A DNA stretch of 22,836 bases from a virus. The notes beneath the pieces were generated by a model. That model had not been told where the DNA came from, ran no database searches, and saw only the letters and a program-made list of their open reading frames with translations. Of the stretch, positions 7,677 through 15,306 are shown piece after piece. Location: positions 1-22,836 of IMG/VR virus record IMGVR_UViG_3300020400_000847, one strand, 5' to 3'. The position numbers and the translations under genes were made by a program. Positions within the stretch are counted from its first letter, which is position 1. Each line of letters opens with the position of its first letter.

Positions 7677-7913
7677 ATGCCAAGACATATGGGAATAAAT
7701 CGCGCCTATGTTTCAGGAGAAATTGAAAAAACCCCTGAAGAAAAACAAAAGGAACTTGATGAAAAAATGAAAAAGTTTCTTGAAAAAGGTGGCAAAGTTG
7801 AAAAACTTGCACCCGGAGCCGCATACAACTTAGGATCGATGGAAAAGTCGGGAAAGCCTCACTGGACAGATAGAGAACTGAAAGACCAAGCGAAGAAAAA
7901 AACAGCAGAATGA
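7677..7913 (+). CDS. small highly charged protein of unknown function
   Basis: 78 residues, rich in K and E, starting directly after the preceding stop and preceded by GGAG. A central helix-like TPEEKQKELDEKMKKFLEKG is followed by GGKVEKLAPG. Similar short 'K-F/Y-L-x-K-G-G-K-V-x-x-L-x-P-G' sequences recur in small phage proteins of unknown role. There is no signal peptide or membrane segment. The stop overlaps the next ATG (ATGA), so it is embedded in the glycosyltransferase operon, but nothing in its sequence shows sugar activity. Confidence 0.7.
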   Translation: MPRHMGINRAYVSGEIEKTPEEKQKELDEKMKKFLEKGGKVEKLAPGAAYNLGSMEKSGKPHWTDRELKDQAKKKTAE

Positions 7914-8704
7914 TTTACGCATTTGATCACGAAGATGCCATCATAAAAGATTTTATGCTTGGCACCACAGCAGAGTATAGCACTTGGGATAAAGTTCAGC
8001 AAATGGATCCAAGTCATTCTGTGGTACTACGTGGCATGACAAAAGGTAAAATTATTCATCAATGTTGGAAAACTGGAAGAGAATTTTATTACATTGATAC
8101 AGGATACATAGGAAATTTAACAAAAAGAAAACATTATCATAGAGTTGTAAAAAATAATGTACAAAACACTCAAGTTCGTGATGTACCAGATGATAGATAC
8201 AGAAGATTTAGTCAAAGACATCCAGAAACTGTTTTCAATGGATGGAAGCCTCAAGGTCGCAGTATATTACTTGTGACACCTAGCGAGAAACCATGTAAAT
8301 TTTATGGCATTACTAGACAACAATGGATAGATGAAACAACTGCAACACTAAAAAAATTTACAGATAGACCAATCATTATAAGAGATAAAGGATTGCGTAG
8401 AGAAAGAGTTGGATCAGGTAGTTTATTCTCACAACTAGATGCAGACAATGTGTATGCTGTTGTAACATATCAATCAATTGCGGCTATTGAATCTGTTTGT
8501 CACGGCGTGCCTGCATTTGCAACTGCTCCTACTGCCGCAGATTATGTTACTCTAAAAGATTTGTCAAGAATAGAACAAGCATACCGACCTAATCCAGATC
8601 AAGTAAGGCATTGGTTAAAGTGGTTGTCATACTGCCAATATACAGTTGACGAACTTAACAATGGCTCTGCACTTAAAATTATTCAGGAATATAATTTAAA
8701 ATGA
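7910..8704 (+). CDS. GT-B-like glycan protein, paralog group member 1
   Basis: 264 residues without a D-x-D motif. The second half has a Rossmann-like pattern of GT-B glycosyltransferases and capsule/CDP-glycerol-type transferases: SILLVTPSEKP, then RPIIIRDKG, then NVYAVVTYQSIAAIESVCHG and VPAFATAP, where a buried strand ends in a small-residue loop and an 'E-S-x-x-x-G-x-P' helix, as used for nucleotide-sugar binding. It ends with TVDELNNG, a terminal signature shared with the genes at 8701 and 10491. The three look like paralogs (compare ILICCQ-x-D, then I(I/L)-x-R, then HxxxxYSS/HNSS). Function is inferred from fold pattern only. Confidence 0.62.
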   Translation: MIYAFDHEDAIIKDFMLGTTAEYSTWDKVQQMDPSHSVVLRGMTKGKIIHQCWKTGREFYYIDTGYIGNLTKRKHYHRVVKNNVQNTQVRDVPDDRYRRFSQRHPETVFNGWKPQGRSILLVTPSEKPCKFYGITRQQWIDETTATLKKFTDRPIIIRDKGLRRERVGSGSLFSQLDADNVYAVVTYQSIAAIESVCHGVPAFATAPTAADYVTLKDLSRIEQAYRPNPDQVRHWLKWLSYCQYTVDELNNGSALKIIQEYNLK

Positions 8705-9681
8705 TTACAGTAATTTCATACATGAAAGTTATTCCGCCAGGGAATAAAAATCCACAAAAGCCAATGATCATTAGAAACTTTATTGAGGGCGTGAATAGAT
8801 GTGGAGACAAAGGACTAGTCACTAGTTCAAGACAAATTATAGAAGCCGACGTGGCAGTAATACAAGGATTTGTACATAAGGATAGTAAAAATACTCCTCA
8901 TCTAAATTTAAGAAAAGGTATATATGAAAACCAAATCAACAGAGGAAAAAGATGTGTAATTGTAGACAGCAGTCTATTTTTATGGAAAGATCCAACACAA
9001 ACACGTGGGTATTTAAGATATGGCTATGATGGAATATTTCCTAATACAGCAGAATACTGTGATGTAAATCCTAATCCAGAAAGATGGAAAAAAATTAGTC
9101 AAGATTTAAACATCGAACTTAAACCTTGGAGATTAAATCAAAAAGAAGGACACATATTAATATGTTGTCAACGAGATGGTGGTTGGAGCATGGACGGTAG
9201 AGGTGTGCAGGAATGGCTGAAAGAAGTTATTACTGCAATAAGAATGCGTACAAAAAGATCAATACTAGTTAGGTTCCATCCTGGTGATAAAAATGTTAAA
9301 GTACACAGAAACACTCTAGCCAACTGGATGCAAAGTGACAAGACTGTTTTTAAAGATGTTTATGTAAGTGCAACGAAAAGTTTACAAGAAGATTTTTATA
9401 CAGCACACTCTTTAGTTGGACATAACAGTAGTCCTACGTGTGCAAGTGTGATAGAAGGTATTCCTACGTTTGTAACTGATCCTGTTAGAGCTCAGGCTAA
9501 TACAGTTTCTCATCATAGTTTTGATAATATAGAAGACCACAAAAATTTTGATAGACAATTATTTGTTGAAAGACTAGCACAAATGCATTGGACTTTGGAT
9601 GAAGTAAAAAATGGACAATGCTGGTTACATATGAGAAAGTGGGCTACGAAACCGTCTTCCAGTACGGCTCAACCCGCTTAA
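8701..9681 (+). CDS. GT-B-like glycan protein, paralog group member 2
   Basis: 326 residues. Shares with the gene at 10491 the block HILICCQRDGG, then the helix VITAIRMRTKRS, then ILVRFHPGD, then a HSLVGHNSSPTCASVIEGIP loop and TFVTDP. The 'R-x-H-P' strand end and 'N-S-S-x-x-x-x-x-x-x-G-x-P' loop resemble the donor-binding domain of capsule/CDP-polyol-type GT-B enzymes. It ends with WTLDEVKNGQCWLH and a serine-rich tail. The ATG overlaps the previous stop (ATGA). Its last 38 bases overlap, tail to tail, the 3' end of the minus-strand glycosyltransferase, so the final ~12 residues may be recently acquired. Confidence 0.65.
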   Translation: MITVISYMKVIPPGNKNPQKPMIIRNFIEGVNRCGDKGLVTSSRQIIEADVAVIQGFVHKDSKNTPHLNLRKGIYENQINRGKRCVIVDSSLFLWKDPTQTRGYLRYGYDGIFPNTAEYCDVNPNPERWKKISQDLNIELKPWRLNQKEGHILICCQRDGGWSMDGRGVQEWLKEVITAIRMRTKRSILVRFHPGDKNVKVHRNTLANWMQSDKTVFKDVYVSATKSLQEDFYTAHSLVGHNSSPTCASVIEGIPTFVTDPVRAQANTVSHHSFDNIEDHKNFDRQLFVERLAQMHWTLDEVKNGQCWLHMRKWATKPSSSTAQPA

Positions 9682-10474
9682 CTTTCAAATCTTTTCCTAA
9701 ACTTTGACCTTTTGCCTTTCTGCTATCACCTTTTAAATGATCGAAGTAAGCACCAAGTTCACAATTAATTAAAGGATGACCTTCTCCACTAATTAGATGT
9801 CCACTAAAATCTTTAATAGGACTTTGCGGAAAAATTTGTTTATGTCTTTTTAAAACGACATCAAATACATAAGAGTCATGCCATTCTTCTAAAGTGAAAA
9901 TCCCTTTTTCTGCTTCATCGTACATACGTTCGAATTGCTGTAAAAAGTTTTGACATTCTGCAGTTTTTAAATTTAATCCATAAAATCCACACTCGGGCCA
10001 TTTTTTTCCTCTACCAAGATAGTGCAAAACATTAGTGTTAGGCAACAACCTTTCAAAGTCTTCCTGTGTAACAGTGCTATGGACTATGCTGTCAGCATCC
10101 ATCCAAATTAAAATATCGGCATCTGTTCTTTTTGCTTCATGAAATATAGCATACACTTTGTTTGCGAATCTTATTGCGTCCCATTTAAATTCTTTATGCC
10201 AGTCTCTTGGACGCTTTGCTTTTATTTCTGGAGGACATTTTCCATTTGCTTTTGGCACATTGCCCCACTTTGTTTTGAAATTATTGAGTTTTGTAAGTGT
10301 TTGTTTGGCGTCGAAAATCAACGTTCTACTGTCGCCTGTAGGTTTACAATCTTCAGCATACACGACAAGTGGTATTCTATTATCCACCTTGTCATTAAAA
10401 CTTTTGATAAATTTATTAGCATAGACATTATAACCATTTTGGTTAAATGTAGTAACAACGGAATATTTGGTCAT
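9644..10474 (-). CDS. GT-A-like glycosyltransferase with DAD motif (minus strand)
   Basis: 276 residues from the ATG at 10474; a longer frame reaches 10570, but the extra residues do not look like a domain and cross the divergent gene's start. The N-terminus TKYSVVTTFNQNGYNVYANK and DILIWMDADSIVH (D126-A-D128) give the GT-A nucleotide-sugar site. Downstream, ECGFYGLNLKTAECQNFLQQ and TLEEWHDSYVFDVVL are conserved-looking acceptor-side segments; the W-H-D-S motif is typical of this group. It is the only glycosyltransferase here on the minus strand, which sets it apart as an insertion or inversion. It must have its own promoter; TGTAAATA (minus strand, 10483-10490) is a weak late-like candidate. 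Confidence 0.78.
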   Translation of the reverse strand: MTKYSVVTTFNQNGYNVYANKFIKSFNDKVDNRIPLVVYAEDCKPTGDSRTLIFDAKQTLTKLNNFKTKWGNVPKANGKCPPEIKAKRPRDWHKEFKWDAIRFANKVYAIFHEAKRTDADILIWMDADSIVHSTVTQEDFERLLPNTNVLHYLGRGKKWPECGFYGLNLKTAECQNFLQQFERMYDEAEKGIFTLEEWHDSYVFDVVLKRHKQIFPQSPIKDFSGHLISGEGHPLINCELGAYFDHLKGDSRKAKGQSLGKDLKVKRVEPYWKTVS

Positions 10475-10490
10475 AATATAGGTATTTACA

Positions 10491-11327
10491 ATGAAATTTG
10501 GATTACAACGCAAACATGGATCTTTGAACAGTGTGCCTGTCTTTGACGCTGTTGCAAAAGGATTATCCAAACTAGGTCACACTGTTGTAAATGACACAAC
10601 TGAATGTGATATACCTGTTCTGTGGAGTATGCTGTGGCATGGAAGAATGAAGGATAATAAAAAAATTTATGAGTCAGCATTATCACAAAAGAAAAAAGTT
10701 TTATTTTTAGAAGTCGGCGGAATAAAAAGAAACACCACTTGGAAGGTTGCTTTAAATGGAATAAATCGATTAGGTTACTTTGGGCCGCTTAATAATGATG
10801 ACACACGAGCAAAACTATTGGGATTAGAATTAAAAGAAAATAAGAAAGGTGATGATATCTTAATTTGTTGTCAACATGATAAAAGCCATCAGTGGCGTAA
10901 TCAACCGCCAATGCAAATTTATATAGATAGACTTATACATGAATTAAGGATGTACACAGATAGAAAAATAATAATTAGACCTCACCCAAGATGCCCTGTG
11001 GATAATAAATTACAAAACTATAAAAATGTTGAGTTGCAAGTTCCTAAACAAATTGCAAATACATATGACGATTTTGATTTAGGCTTCAACAACATCCATG
11101 CTGTTATCAGTTATAGTAGCAATCCAGGAATTCATGCTGTACTAAATGGAACACACGCATTTGTTGGTCCGGAAAGTCTTGCATATCCAGTAGCAAATAA
11201 AGAACTAAAAAACATTGAAAATCCCCAAATATTTGAACGTAATCAGTGGTTGTATGATTACGCATACACAGAATGGACCATTGAAGAAATCGCACAAGGA
11301 CTGCCTTTTTCACGATTGACTTTTTAA
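10491..11327 (+). CDS. GT-B-like glycan protein, paralog group member 3
   Basis: 278 residues. Opens with KFGLQRKHGSLNSVPVF and then a first Rossmann-like half (CDIPVLWSMLWHGRM). The second half carries DILICCQHDKSHQW, RKIIIRPHPRC, then HAVISYSSNPGIHAVLNGTH and AFVGPES, the same order of blocks as the gene at 8701, and ends with YTEWTIEEIAQG, the shared terminal signature. The 'R-P-H-P-R' strand end is typical of capsule and CDP-polyol GT-B transferases. It starts 16 bases from the divergent minus-strand gene. The predicted -35 of the next promoter overlaps its last codons, so transcription is handed over at this point. Confidence 0.68.
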   Translation: MKFGLQRKHGSLNSVPVFDAVAKGLSKLGHTVVNDTTECDIPVLWSMLWHGRMKDNKKIYESALSQKKKVLFLEVGGIKRNTTWKVALNGINRLGYFGPLNNDDTRAKLLGLELKENKKGDDILICCQHDKSHQWRNQPPMQIYIDRLIHELRMYTDRKIIIRPHPRCPVDNKLQNYKNVELQVPKQIANTYDDFDLGFNNIHAVISYSSNPGIHAVLNGTHAFVGPESLAYPVANKELKNIENPQIFERNQWLYDYAYTEWTIEEIAQGLPFSRLTF

Positions 11328-11344
11328 CCAAAATCCCATATAAT
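11316..11344 (+). promoter_or_regulatory. near-perfect sigma70-type promoter (TTGACT-17-TATAAT)
   Basis: TTGACT at 11316-11321 and TATAAT at 11339-11344 with a 17-base spacer. The ATG of the 424-aa gene follows six bases after the -10, so a leaderless transcript is expected. The first 17 bases after the -35 (TTTTAACCAAAATCCCA) closely resemble those of the promoter at 19092 (TTTACCAAAATATAAAA). Confidence 0.85.
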
Positions 11345-11350
11345 GTTGAA

Positions 11351-12625
11351 ATGCGTATCATCAACATCGAAGATTGTTTAGAACTTATGTGCGGACTGCT
11401 CATAGAGGAGGAGTTTACGCCTGCGATCGAAATCGCTGAAAAAGATAAAAAATTACTATTGAGCATATCACAATCCACTTTCAAAGGTAAAGCATTGTCT
11501 GATAGACAGTATGAAGTTTGTAAAAAAATATTAACAAACGGATATCAAAAAGACTTCTTAGATAGAAATGTAGACCTGCCATCTAGTTTAAACAATATAA
11601 GAAAACCATTACGTAAAATTGACAGGAGTGAATATATTGCTATTGAAAACTACCAAGATAATTTAGGCAATGCAGGTTGGCAATTTCATAATTATAATGG
11701 TAAATGTCTAGTTGTTAGATTTCCTTTTAATATGAAATATTCAAAATTGATTGGAGAGATTAAAAAATTTATTTTGTATCCATCTGAAGGATACAAGTCA
11801 GATAATTATAAAAATATTTTACCATTTAACGAAACTATTGTATACAAAACAATAAGTTTGTTTAAAGGATTGATAAAAGACATTGATCCAGTGTTACTAA
11901 AAATGCATGAAGAAATTGACGAATGGGTAAAGCATAGAGAAAAATATGTGCCAGGAATTTATGGGCTACAAATAAAAAATACACCTTTAGATATTGTACA
12001 ACCTTTAATAGATAAAATAGGAAAACCATCAATTGAAAATTTATTCTTATACAAAGATAAAAGAGAACAAGCAGGTTTAGTACACTTTGATGAAGGCGAT
12101 TTAAATGACTCTATAAAGAATGTAAAGCCACTTACAAAAAAAATCTTAAGTAGGAACCATTCTCTCATACAGATTAACAAGAAGCAACATCCTATCAATG
12201 AAGTTTTAGATACTTTATTAGAACTAAAACGATTTCCATTGTTAGTCATTTTAGACGAAAAGGATCCATTGGACCAATTGGTACAGTTCCATAACTTAAC
12301 CAAAAACATTATACCAATAGAAGAAATTTCGGTTTTATTCAGAAAAGAAAATAGAAAAGAAGGTAGACACTTTAATGATTATCTAAAAACACAAAAGATT
12401 AACAATAAACTTGATATTAATACAAAAATAGTGTATATTAATAATAAGAAAATCCCAAAAGACTTATTGAAAGGAGTTTGGGAGCCAGAATGTGTTATCA
12501 GTCTTGGATCGGTTAGGCACTATAATAAAATTGACAAACTGATTCATCAATATGATCTCACTATACACTATGACCGTGAAGACGGATATTGGAATGATAT
12601 GATTTGGAGTATTGAAAAATTATGA
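11351..12625 (+). CDS. large protein of unknown function, first gene of the uvsW operon
   Basis: 424 residues that I do not recognise. The N-terminus is acidic (MRIINIEDCLELMCGLLIEE). A segment at about 45-62, FKGKALSDRQYEVCKKILTN, looks like the short 'L-T/S-x-K/R-Q-x-x-x-x-x-x-I' helix seen near the N-terminus of some phage DNA-processing proteins. The rest is a mix of charged and hydrophobic segments with no Walker A, H-D or metal motif visible. A strand RFPLLVILDEKDPLDQLVQF around residues 294-313 and GVWEPECVISLGSVRHYN near the C-terminus suggest an alpha/beta domain. It stops with an ATGA overlap onto uvsW, so co-translation with the UvsW helicase and a joint role are plausible. It has its own consensus promoter. 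Confidence 0.8.
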   Translation: MRIINIEDCLELMCGLLIEEEFTPAIEIAEKDKKLLLSISQSTFKGKALSDRQYEVCKKILTNGYQKDFLDRNVDLPSSLNNIRKPLRKIDRSEYIAIENYQDNLGNAGWQFHNYNGKCLVVRFPFNMKYSKLIGEIKKFILYPSEGYKSDNYKNILPFNETIVYKTISLFKGLIKDIDPVLLKMHEEIDEWVKHREKYVPGIYGLQIKNTPLDIVQPLIDKIGKPSIENLFLYKDKREQAGLVHFDEGDLNDSIKNVKPLTKKILSRNHSLIQINKKQHPINEVLDTLLELKRFPLLVILDEKDPLDQLVQFHNLTKNIIPIEEISVLFRKENRKEGRHFNDYLKTQKINNKLDINTKIVYINNKKIPKDLLKGVWEPECVISLGSVRHYNKIDKLIHQYDLTIHYDREDGYWNDMIWSIEKL

Positions 12626-14079
12626 GATGTAAAATAACTATTGCAGATGAAGTAAATGTTAAAATACACAATCTTCCAGTAGATGTTAGAAGAAAAATAG
12701 CAAACAAATTAAAATTTCAAGTGCCATATGCAAGATATTTGCCTCAATACAAATTAGGAAGATGGGATGGTAAAATTGGTTTCTTTGGTTTAGGAGGTAA
12801 TGGCTTTGTTAATCATTTGGATGTAATAATAAATTTACTTCATCAAAATGGTGTAGAAATAGATGAGATAGAAGACCAAAGAGAAAAAGTAGATTTAGCA
12901 TTTACAGAAATAGATAAAAATTATCTACATGATAAAATTTGGCCTAAAGGTCACGTTGCTGAAGGACAAAATATTGAACTACGTGATTATCAGGTAGAAG
13001 TTATAAACAATTTTTTAAAAAATCCACAAAGTTTACAAGAAGTTGCCACTGGTGCTGGTAAAACAATCATTACTGCTTGTTTATCTAAACTCTGTGAACC
13101 TTTAGGCAGAACACTAGTTGTAGTACCAAACAAAAGTCTTGTTACACAAACAGAAGATGATTATAAAATTGTAGGACTGGACGTAGGAGTTTATTTTGGA
13201 GATAGAAAAGAGTTGAATAAAACACATACAATTTGTACTTGGCAAAGTTTGAATGTTTTAGATAAAAAAACTAAAGATGGTGAAGCAAAAGTAACTTTAA
13301 CTGATTTTTTACAAGGTGTAAAAACAGTAATCATAGATGAAGTACACCAAGCCAAAGCAGAAGTGCTAAAAAAATTATTAACGCAACATCTTAATCATGC
13401 TCCTATAAGATGGGGTTTGACAGGAACTGTTCCTAAAGAACAGTTTGAATTCCAGGCAATATTGGCAGGTATAGGTCCAGTAATCAATCAAATAAGTGCT
13501 AAGGAGTTGCAAGAAAAAGGAGTATTAAGTAATTGTCATGTTAATATTGTACAAATGATTGATACATTAGTTCACAAAAATTATCAAGAAGAATTAAAAT
13601 TTTTAGTAACAAACACAATAAGGGTGAATTATATTGCAAAATTGATAGATAAAATTTCCCAATCAGGCAACACACTTGTTTTAGTAGATAGAATTACAGC
13701 AGGCGAAAAATTACAAGAACTAATTCCAAATAGTACATTTATAAGAGGCGAAACAAAACTTCAAGACAGAAAAGATCAATATGATGAAATAAGTGATTCT
13801 GACAACAAAGTTTTAATTGCAACATATGGAGTAGCAAGTGTTGGAATTAATATTCCAAGAATTTTTAATCTAATATTAATCGAACCAGGCAAATCATTTA
13901 TAAGAGTAATACAATCTATTGGAAGAGGCATACGTAAGGCAAAGGACAAAGACTTTGTGCAAATTTGGGATATTACTTCAACTTGTAAATTTGCGAAAAG
14001 ACATTTAACACAAAGGAAAAAGTTTTACAAAGAAGCAAACTATCCTTTTACAGTAGAAAAGGTTGATTATACAAAATGA
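12622..14079 (+). CDS. uvsW: UvsW-like DNA/RNA helicase
   Basis: 485 residues, close to T4 UvsW (about 500). The N-terminal domain ends with the RYLPQYKLGRWDGKIGFF sequence typical of UvsW. Then come the SF2 motifs: RDYQ at 121-124, ATGAGKT Walker A at 142-148, IIDEVHQAK with D-E-V-H at 239-242, LTGT at 266-269, the VASVGINIPR region at 404-413, and QSIGRGIR (motif VI) at 431-438. T4 UvsW unwinds branched DNA and R-loops, and takes part in the switch from origin-dependent to recombination-dependent replication and in stalled-fork rescue. Coupled by ATGA overlaps to the genes on both sides. Confidence 0.95.
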   Translation: MRCKITIADEVNVKIHNLPVDVRRKIANKLKFQVPYARYLPQYKLGRWDGKIGFFGLGGNGFVNHLDVIINLLHQNGVEIDEIEDQREKVDLAFTEIDKNYLHDKIWPKGHVAEGQNIELRDYQVEVINNFLKNPQSLQEVATGAGKTIITACLSKLCEPLGRTLVVVPNKSLVTQTEDDYKIVGLDVGVYFGDRKELNKTHTICTWQSLNVLDKKTKDGEAKVTLTDFLQGVKTVIIDEVHQAKAEVLKKLLTQHLNHAPIRWGLTGTVPKEQFEFQAILAGIGPVINQISAKELQEKGVLSNCHVNIVQMIDTLVHKNYQEELKFLVTNTIRVNYIAKLIDKISQSGNTLVLVDRITAGEKLQELIPNSTFIRGETKLQDRKDQYDEISDSDNKVLIATYGVASVGINIPRIFNLILIEPGKSFIRVIQSIGRGIRKAKDKDFVQIWDITSTCKFAKRHLTQRKKFYKEANYPFTVEKVDYTK

Positions 14080-14582
14080 GAATATTAACATTAGACAACA
14101 CAGCATATGAAATGAATAAATTGCCTGAACACGTCAACGACGATATGCGTTTTTCGGTCCTTGACAATAGCAATCCAAAGGAACCAGATTTTTTCTTTTT
14201 GCCAATGATATATGTTGAATCTTTCAGTTGCCCTGCCATAGTTTTAGAAATAAATGGCAACGAATTAACAATGCCATTAGATTGGAACATAGCAGTAGGA
14301 GATCAAGAAAACAGTGCAAGTGTAGATGTAGTTCCACTTACTAGTTTAGGTGAAAGAGGTTTTGAAGCATTTCTATTCAATCCATTGTCAGGATTCAAAG
14401 CAGACTTTGGTACAATAAAAGTTACTAATTTTTTTAATGATGTGAAGTGGTATTTTCCTAAGGTAAAGAACAATCAATTATTGAGTGTGCCTATTACAGA
14501 AGGAAAAGAGCCACATTGTGCATTTTTTGTTAAAGATATAAGTCGACAGTGCGAAACAATAGATTACACTGAACTATTATAG
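14076..14582 (+). CDS. conserved T4-like phage protein of unknown function
   Basis: 168 residues. The segment DFFFLPMIYVESFSCPAIVL, followed by NELTMPLDWNIAVGD, then VVPLTSLGERGFEAFLFNPL and DVKWYFPKVKNNQLLSVPI, matches my memory of an unnamed protein found near uvsW in marine T4-like phages. It looks like a soluble beta-rich protein with no catalytic motif that I can name. The start overlaps the uvsW stop (ATGA). Because it is kept next to uvsW, a role in late regulation or replication is possible but unproven. Confidence 0.8.
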   Translation: MRILTLDNTAYEMNKLPEHVNDDMRFSVLDNSNPKEPDFFFLPMIYVESFSCPAIVLEINGNELTMPLDWNIAVGDQENSASVDVVPLTSLGERGFEAFLFNPLSGFKADFGTIKVTNFFNDVKWYFPKVKNNQLLSVPITEGKEPHCAFFVKDISRQCETIDYTELL

Positions 14583-14833
14583 TGCCTAAAAAGAAAAAAG
14601 AACAAGCAATGATTTATACAAGTCCTGATGGAGGAGCCACAGTGTACGCACAACCAATTAATGGCAAAGGCGAAAGAGTTTTGATTGAATCTCCAAATTA
14701 TCCTGATTGGTATCTATCAGAACTAGAAATTAGCGAAATCGTTGATTACGCAAATGAAGGAAATAAGTCTTTACAAATCCAATTAAAGAAACTAAAGTTA
14801 ACATACGAATTAGTAAAAGAGGACACATGGTAA
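14582..14833 (+). CDS. small protein of unknown function (GTG start)
   Basis: 83 residues with a GTG start overlapping the last base of the previous stop (TAGTG). An internal ATG at 14609 (MIYTSPDGGATVYAQPINGK) is a possible alternative start; the ribosome site is weak for both. Sequence features: a basic N-terminus PKKKKEQ, a central PDGGATVYAQP turn region, PDWYLSELEISEIVDYA and a lysine-rich terminal helix. Similar short 'IY-S-P-D-G-G-x-T-V-Y' proteins appear in marine phages, as I recall. Function unknown. Its end overlaps the next gene by seven bases. Confidence 0.75.
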   Translation: MPKKKKEQAMIYTSPDGGATVYAQPINGKGERVLIESPNYPDWYLSELEISEIVDYANEGNKSLQIQLKKLKLTYELVKEDTW

Positions 14834-15306
14834 GCAAAACGAAAAAACTTCCTATCAAAGATATTCTAGCGGCAATTGATATGAAAGCCACTAACGTTTG
14901 GGACGACTTGTCAGATGAAGAACGCAAACAGGTTAGTTTTTATCTACTAAACAGGTATGCAAGTGCTATAAAAGGATCAAAAGAAAAACAAGAACTTACT
15001 ATATTAAAAACAAATGAATACTACAACAAAAACTTTTTTACATTAAGCAAACATAAAAAATTACTTTGGCTATTACTGTGTGCCACAGCAGATGAAGACA
15101 AAACTATAAAATGGCATGAATGGATTGGATACAAGTTCAAAGATGGAGCAGGAAAAAATAAAACTGCTAAATTCTTAAAAGAAGTTTTTACAAATTTAAA
15201 AGAAGACGAAATTGAACTACTATCAAAAATTAATTCAGCAAAAGAAATTAAAGCCTATGCAGAAGAAATGGGCATGACGAAGGAAGTGATTAAGAAAATA
15301 CTATGA
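14827..15306 (+). CDS. conserved T4-like phage protein of unknown function (helical)
   Basis: 159 residues, helical and charged. LPIKDILAAIDMKATNVWDD, LSDEERKQVSFYLLNRYASA and NFFTLSKHKKLLWLLLCATA, followed by KWHEWIGYKF, form a pattern I recall from an unnamed gene that accompanies the zinc-finger protein that follows it in marine T4-like phages. GAGGA at 14819-14823 precedes the ATG. No catalytic motif is visible; a DNA or protein binding role is a guess. The stop overlaps the next ATG (ATGA). Confidence 0.8.
   Translation: MVSKTKKLPIKDILAAIDMKATNVWDDLSDEERKQVSFYLLNRYASAIKGSKEKQELTILKTNEYYNKNFFTLSKHKKLLWLLLCATADEDKTIKWHEWIGYKFKDGAGKNKTAKFLKEVFTNLKEDEIELLSKINSAKEIKAYAEEMGMTKEVIKKIL

Noticed and set aside
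8690-8700. TATAAT five bases before the ATG at 8701
   Set aside because: There is no -35-like sequence 17 bases upstream, and the hexamer is within the end of the preceding gene.
10139-10546. Plus-strand open frames opposite the minus-strand glycosyltransferase
   Set aside because: Cysteine- and phenylalanine-rich shadow translations with no ribosome site; the minus-strand frame has a clear glycosyltransferase motif.
10475-10570. N-terminal extension of the minus-strand glycosyltransferase up to 10570
   Set aside because: The extra residues have no domain character and would cover the start of the divergent plus-strand gene; the ATG at 10474 matches the expected fold start.
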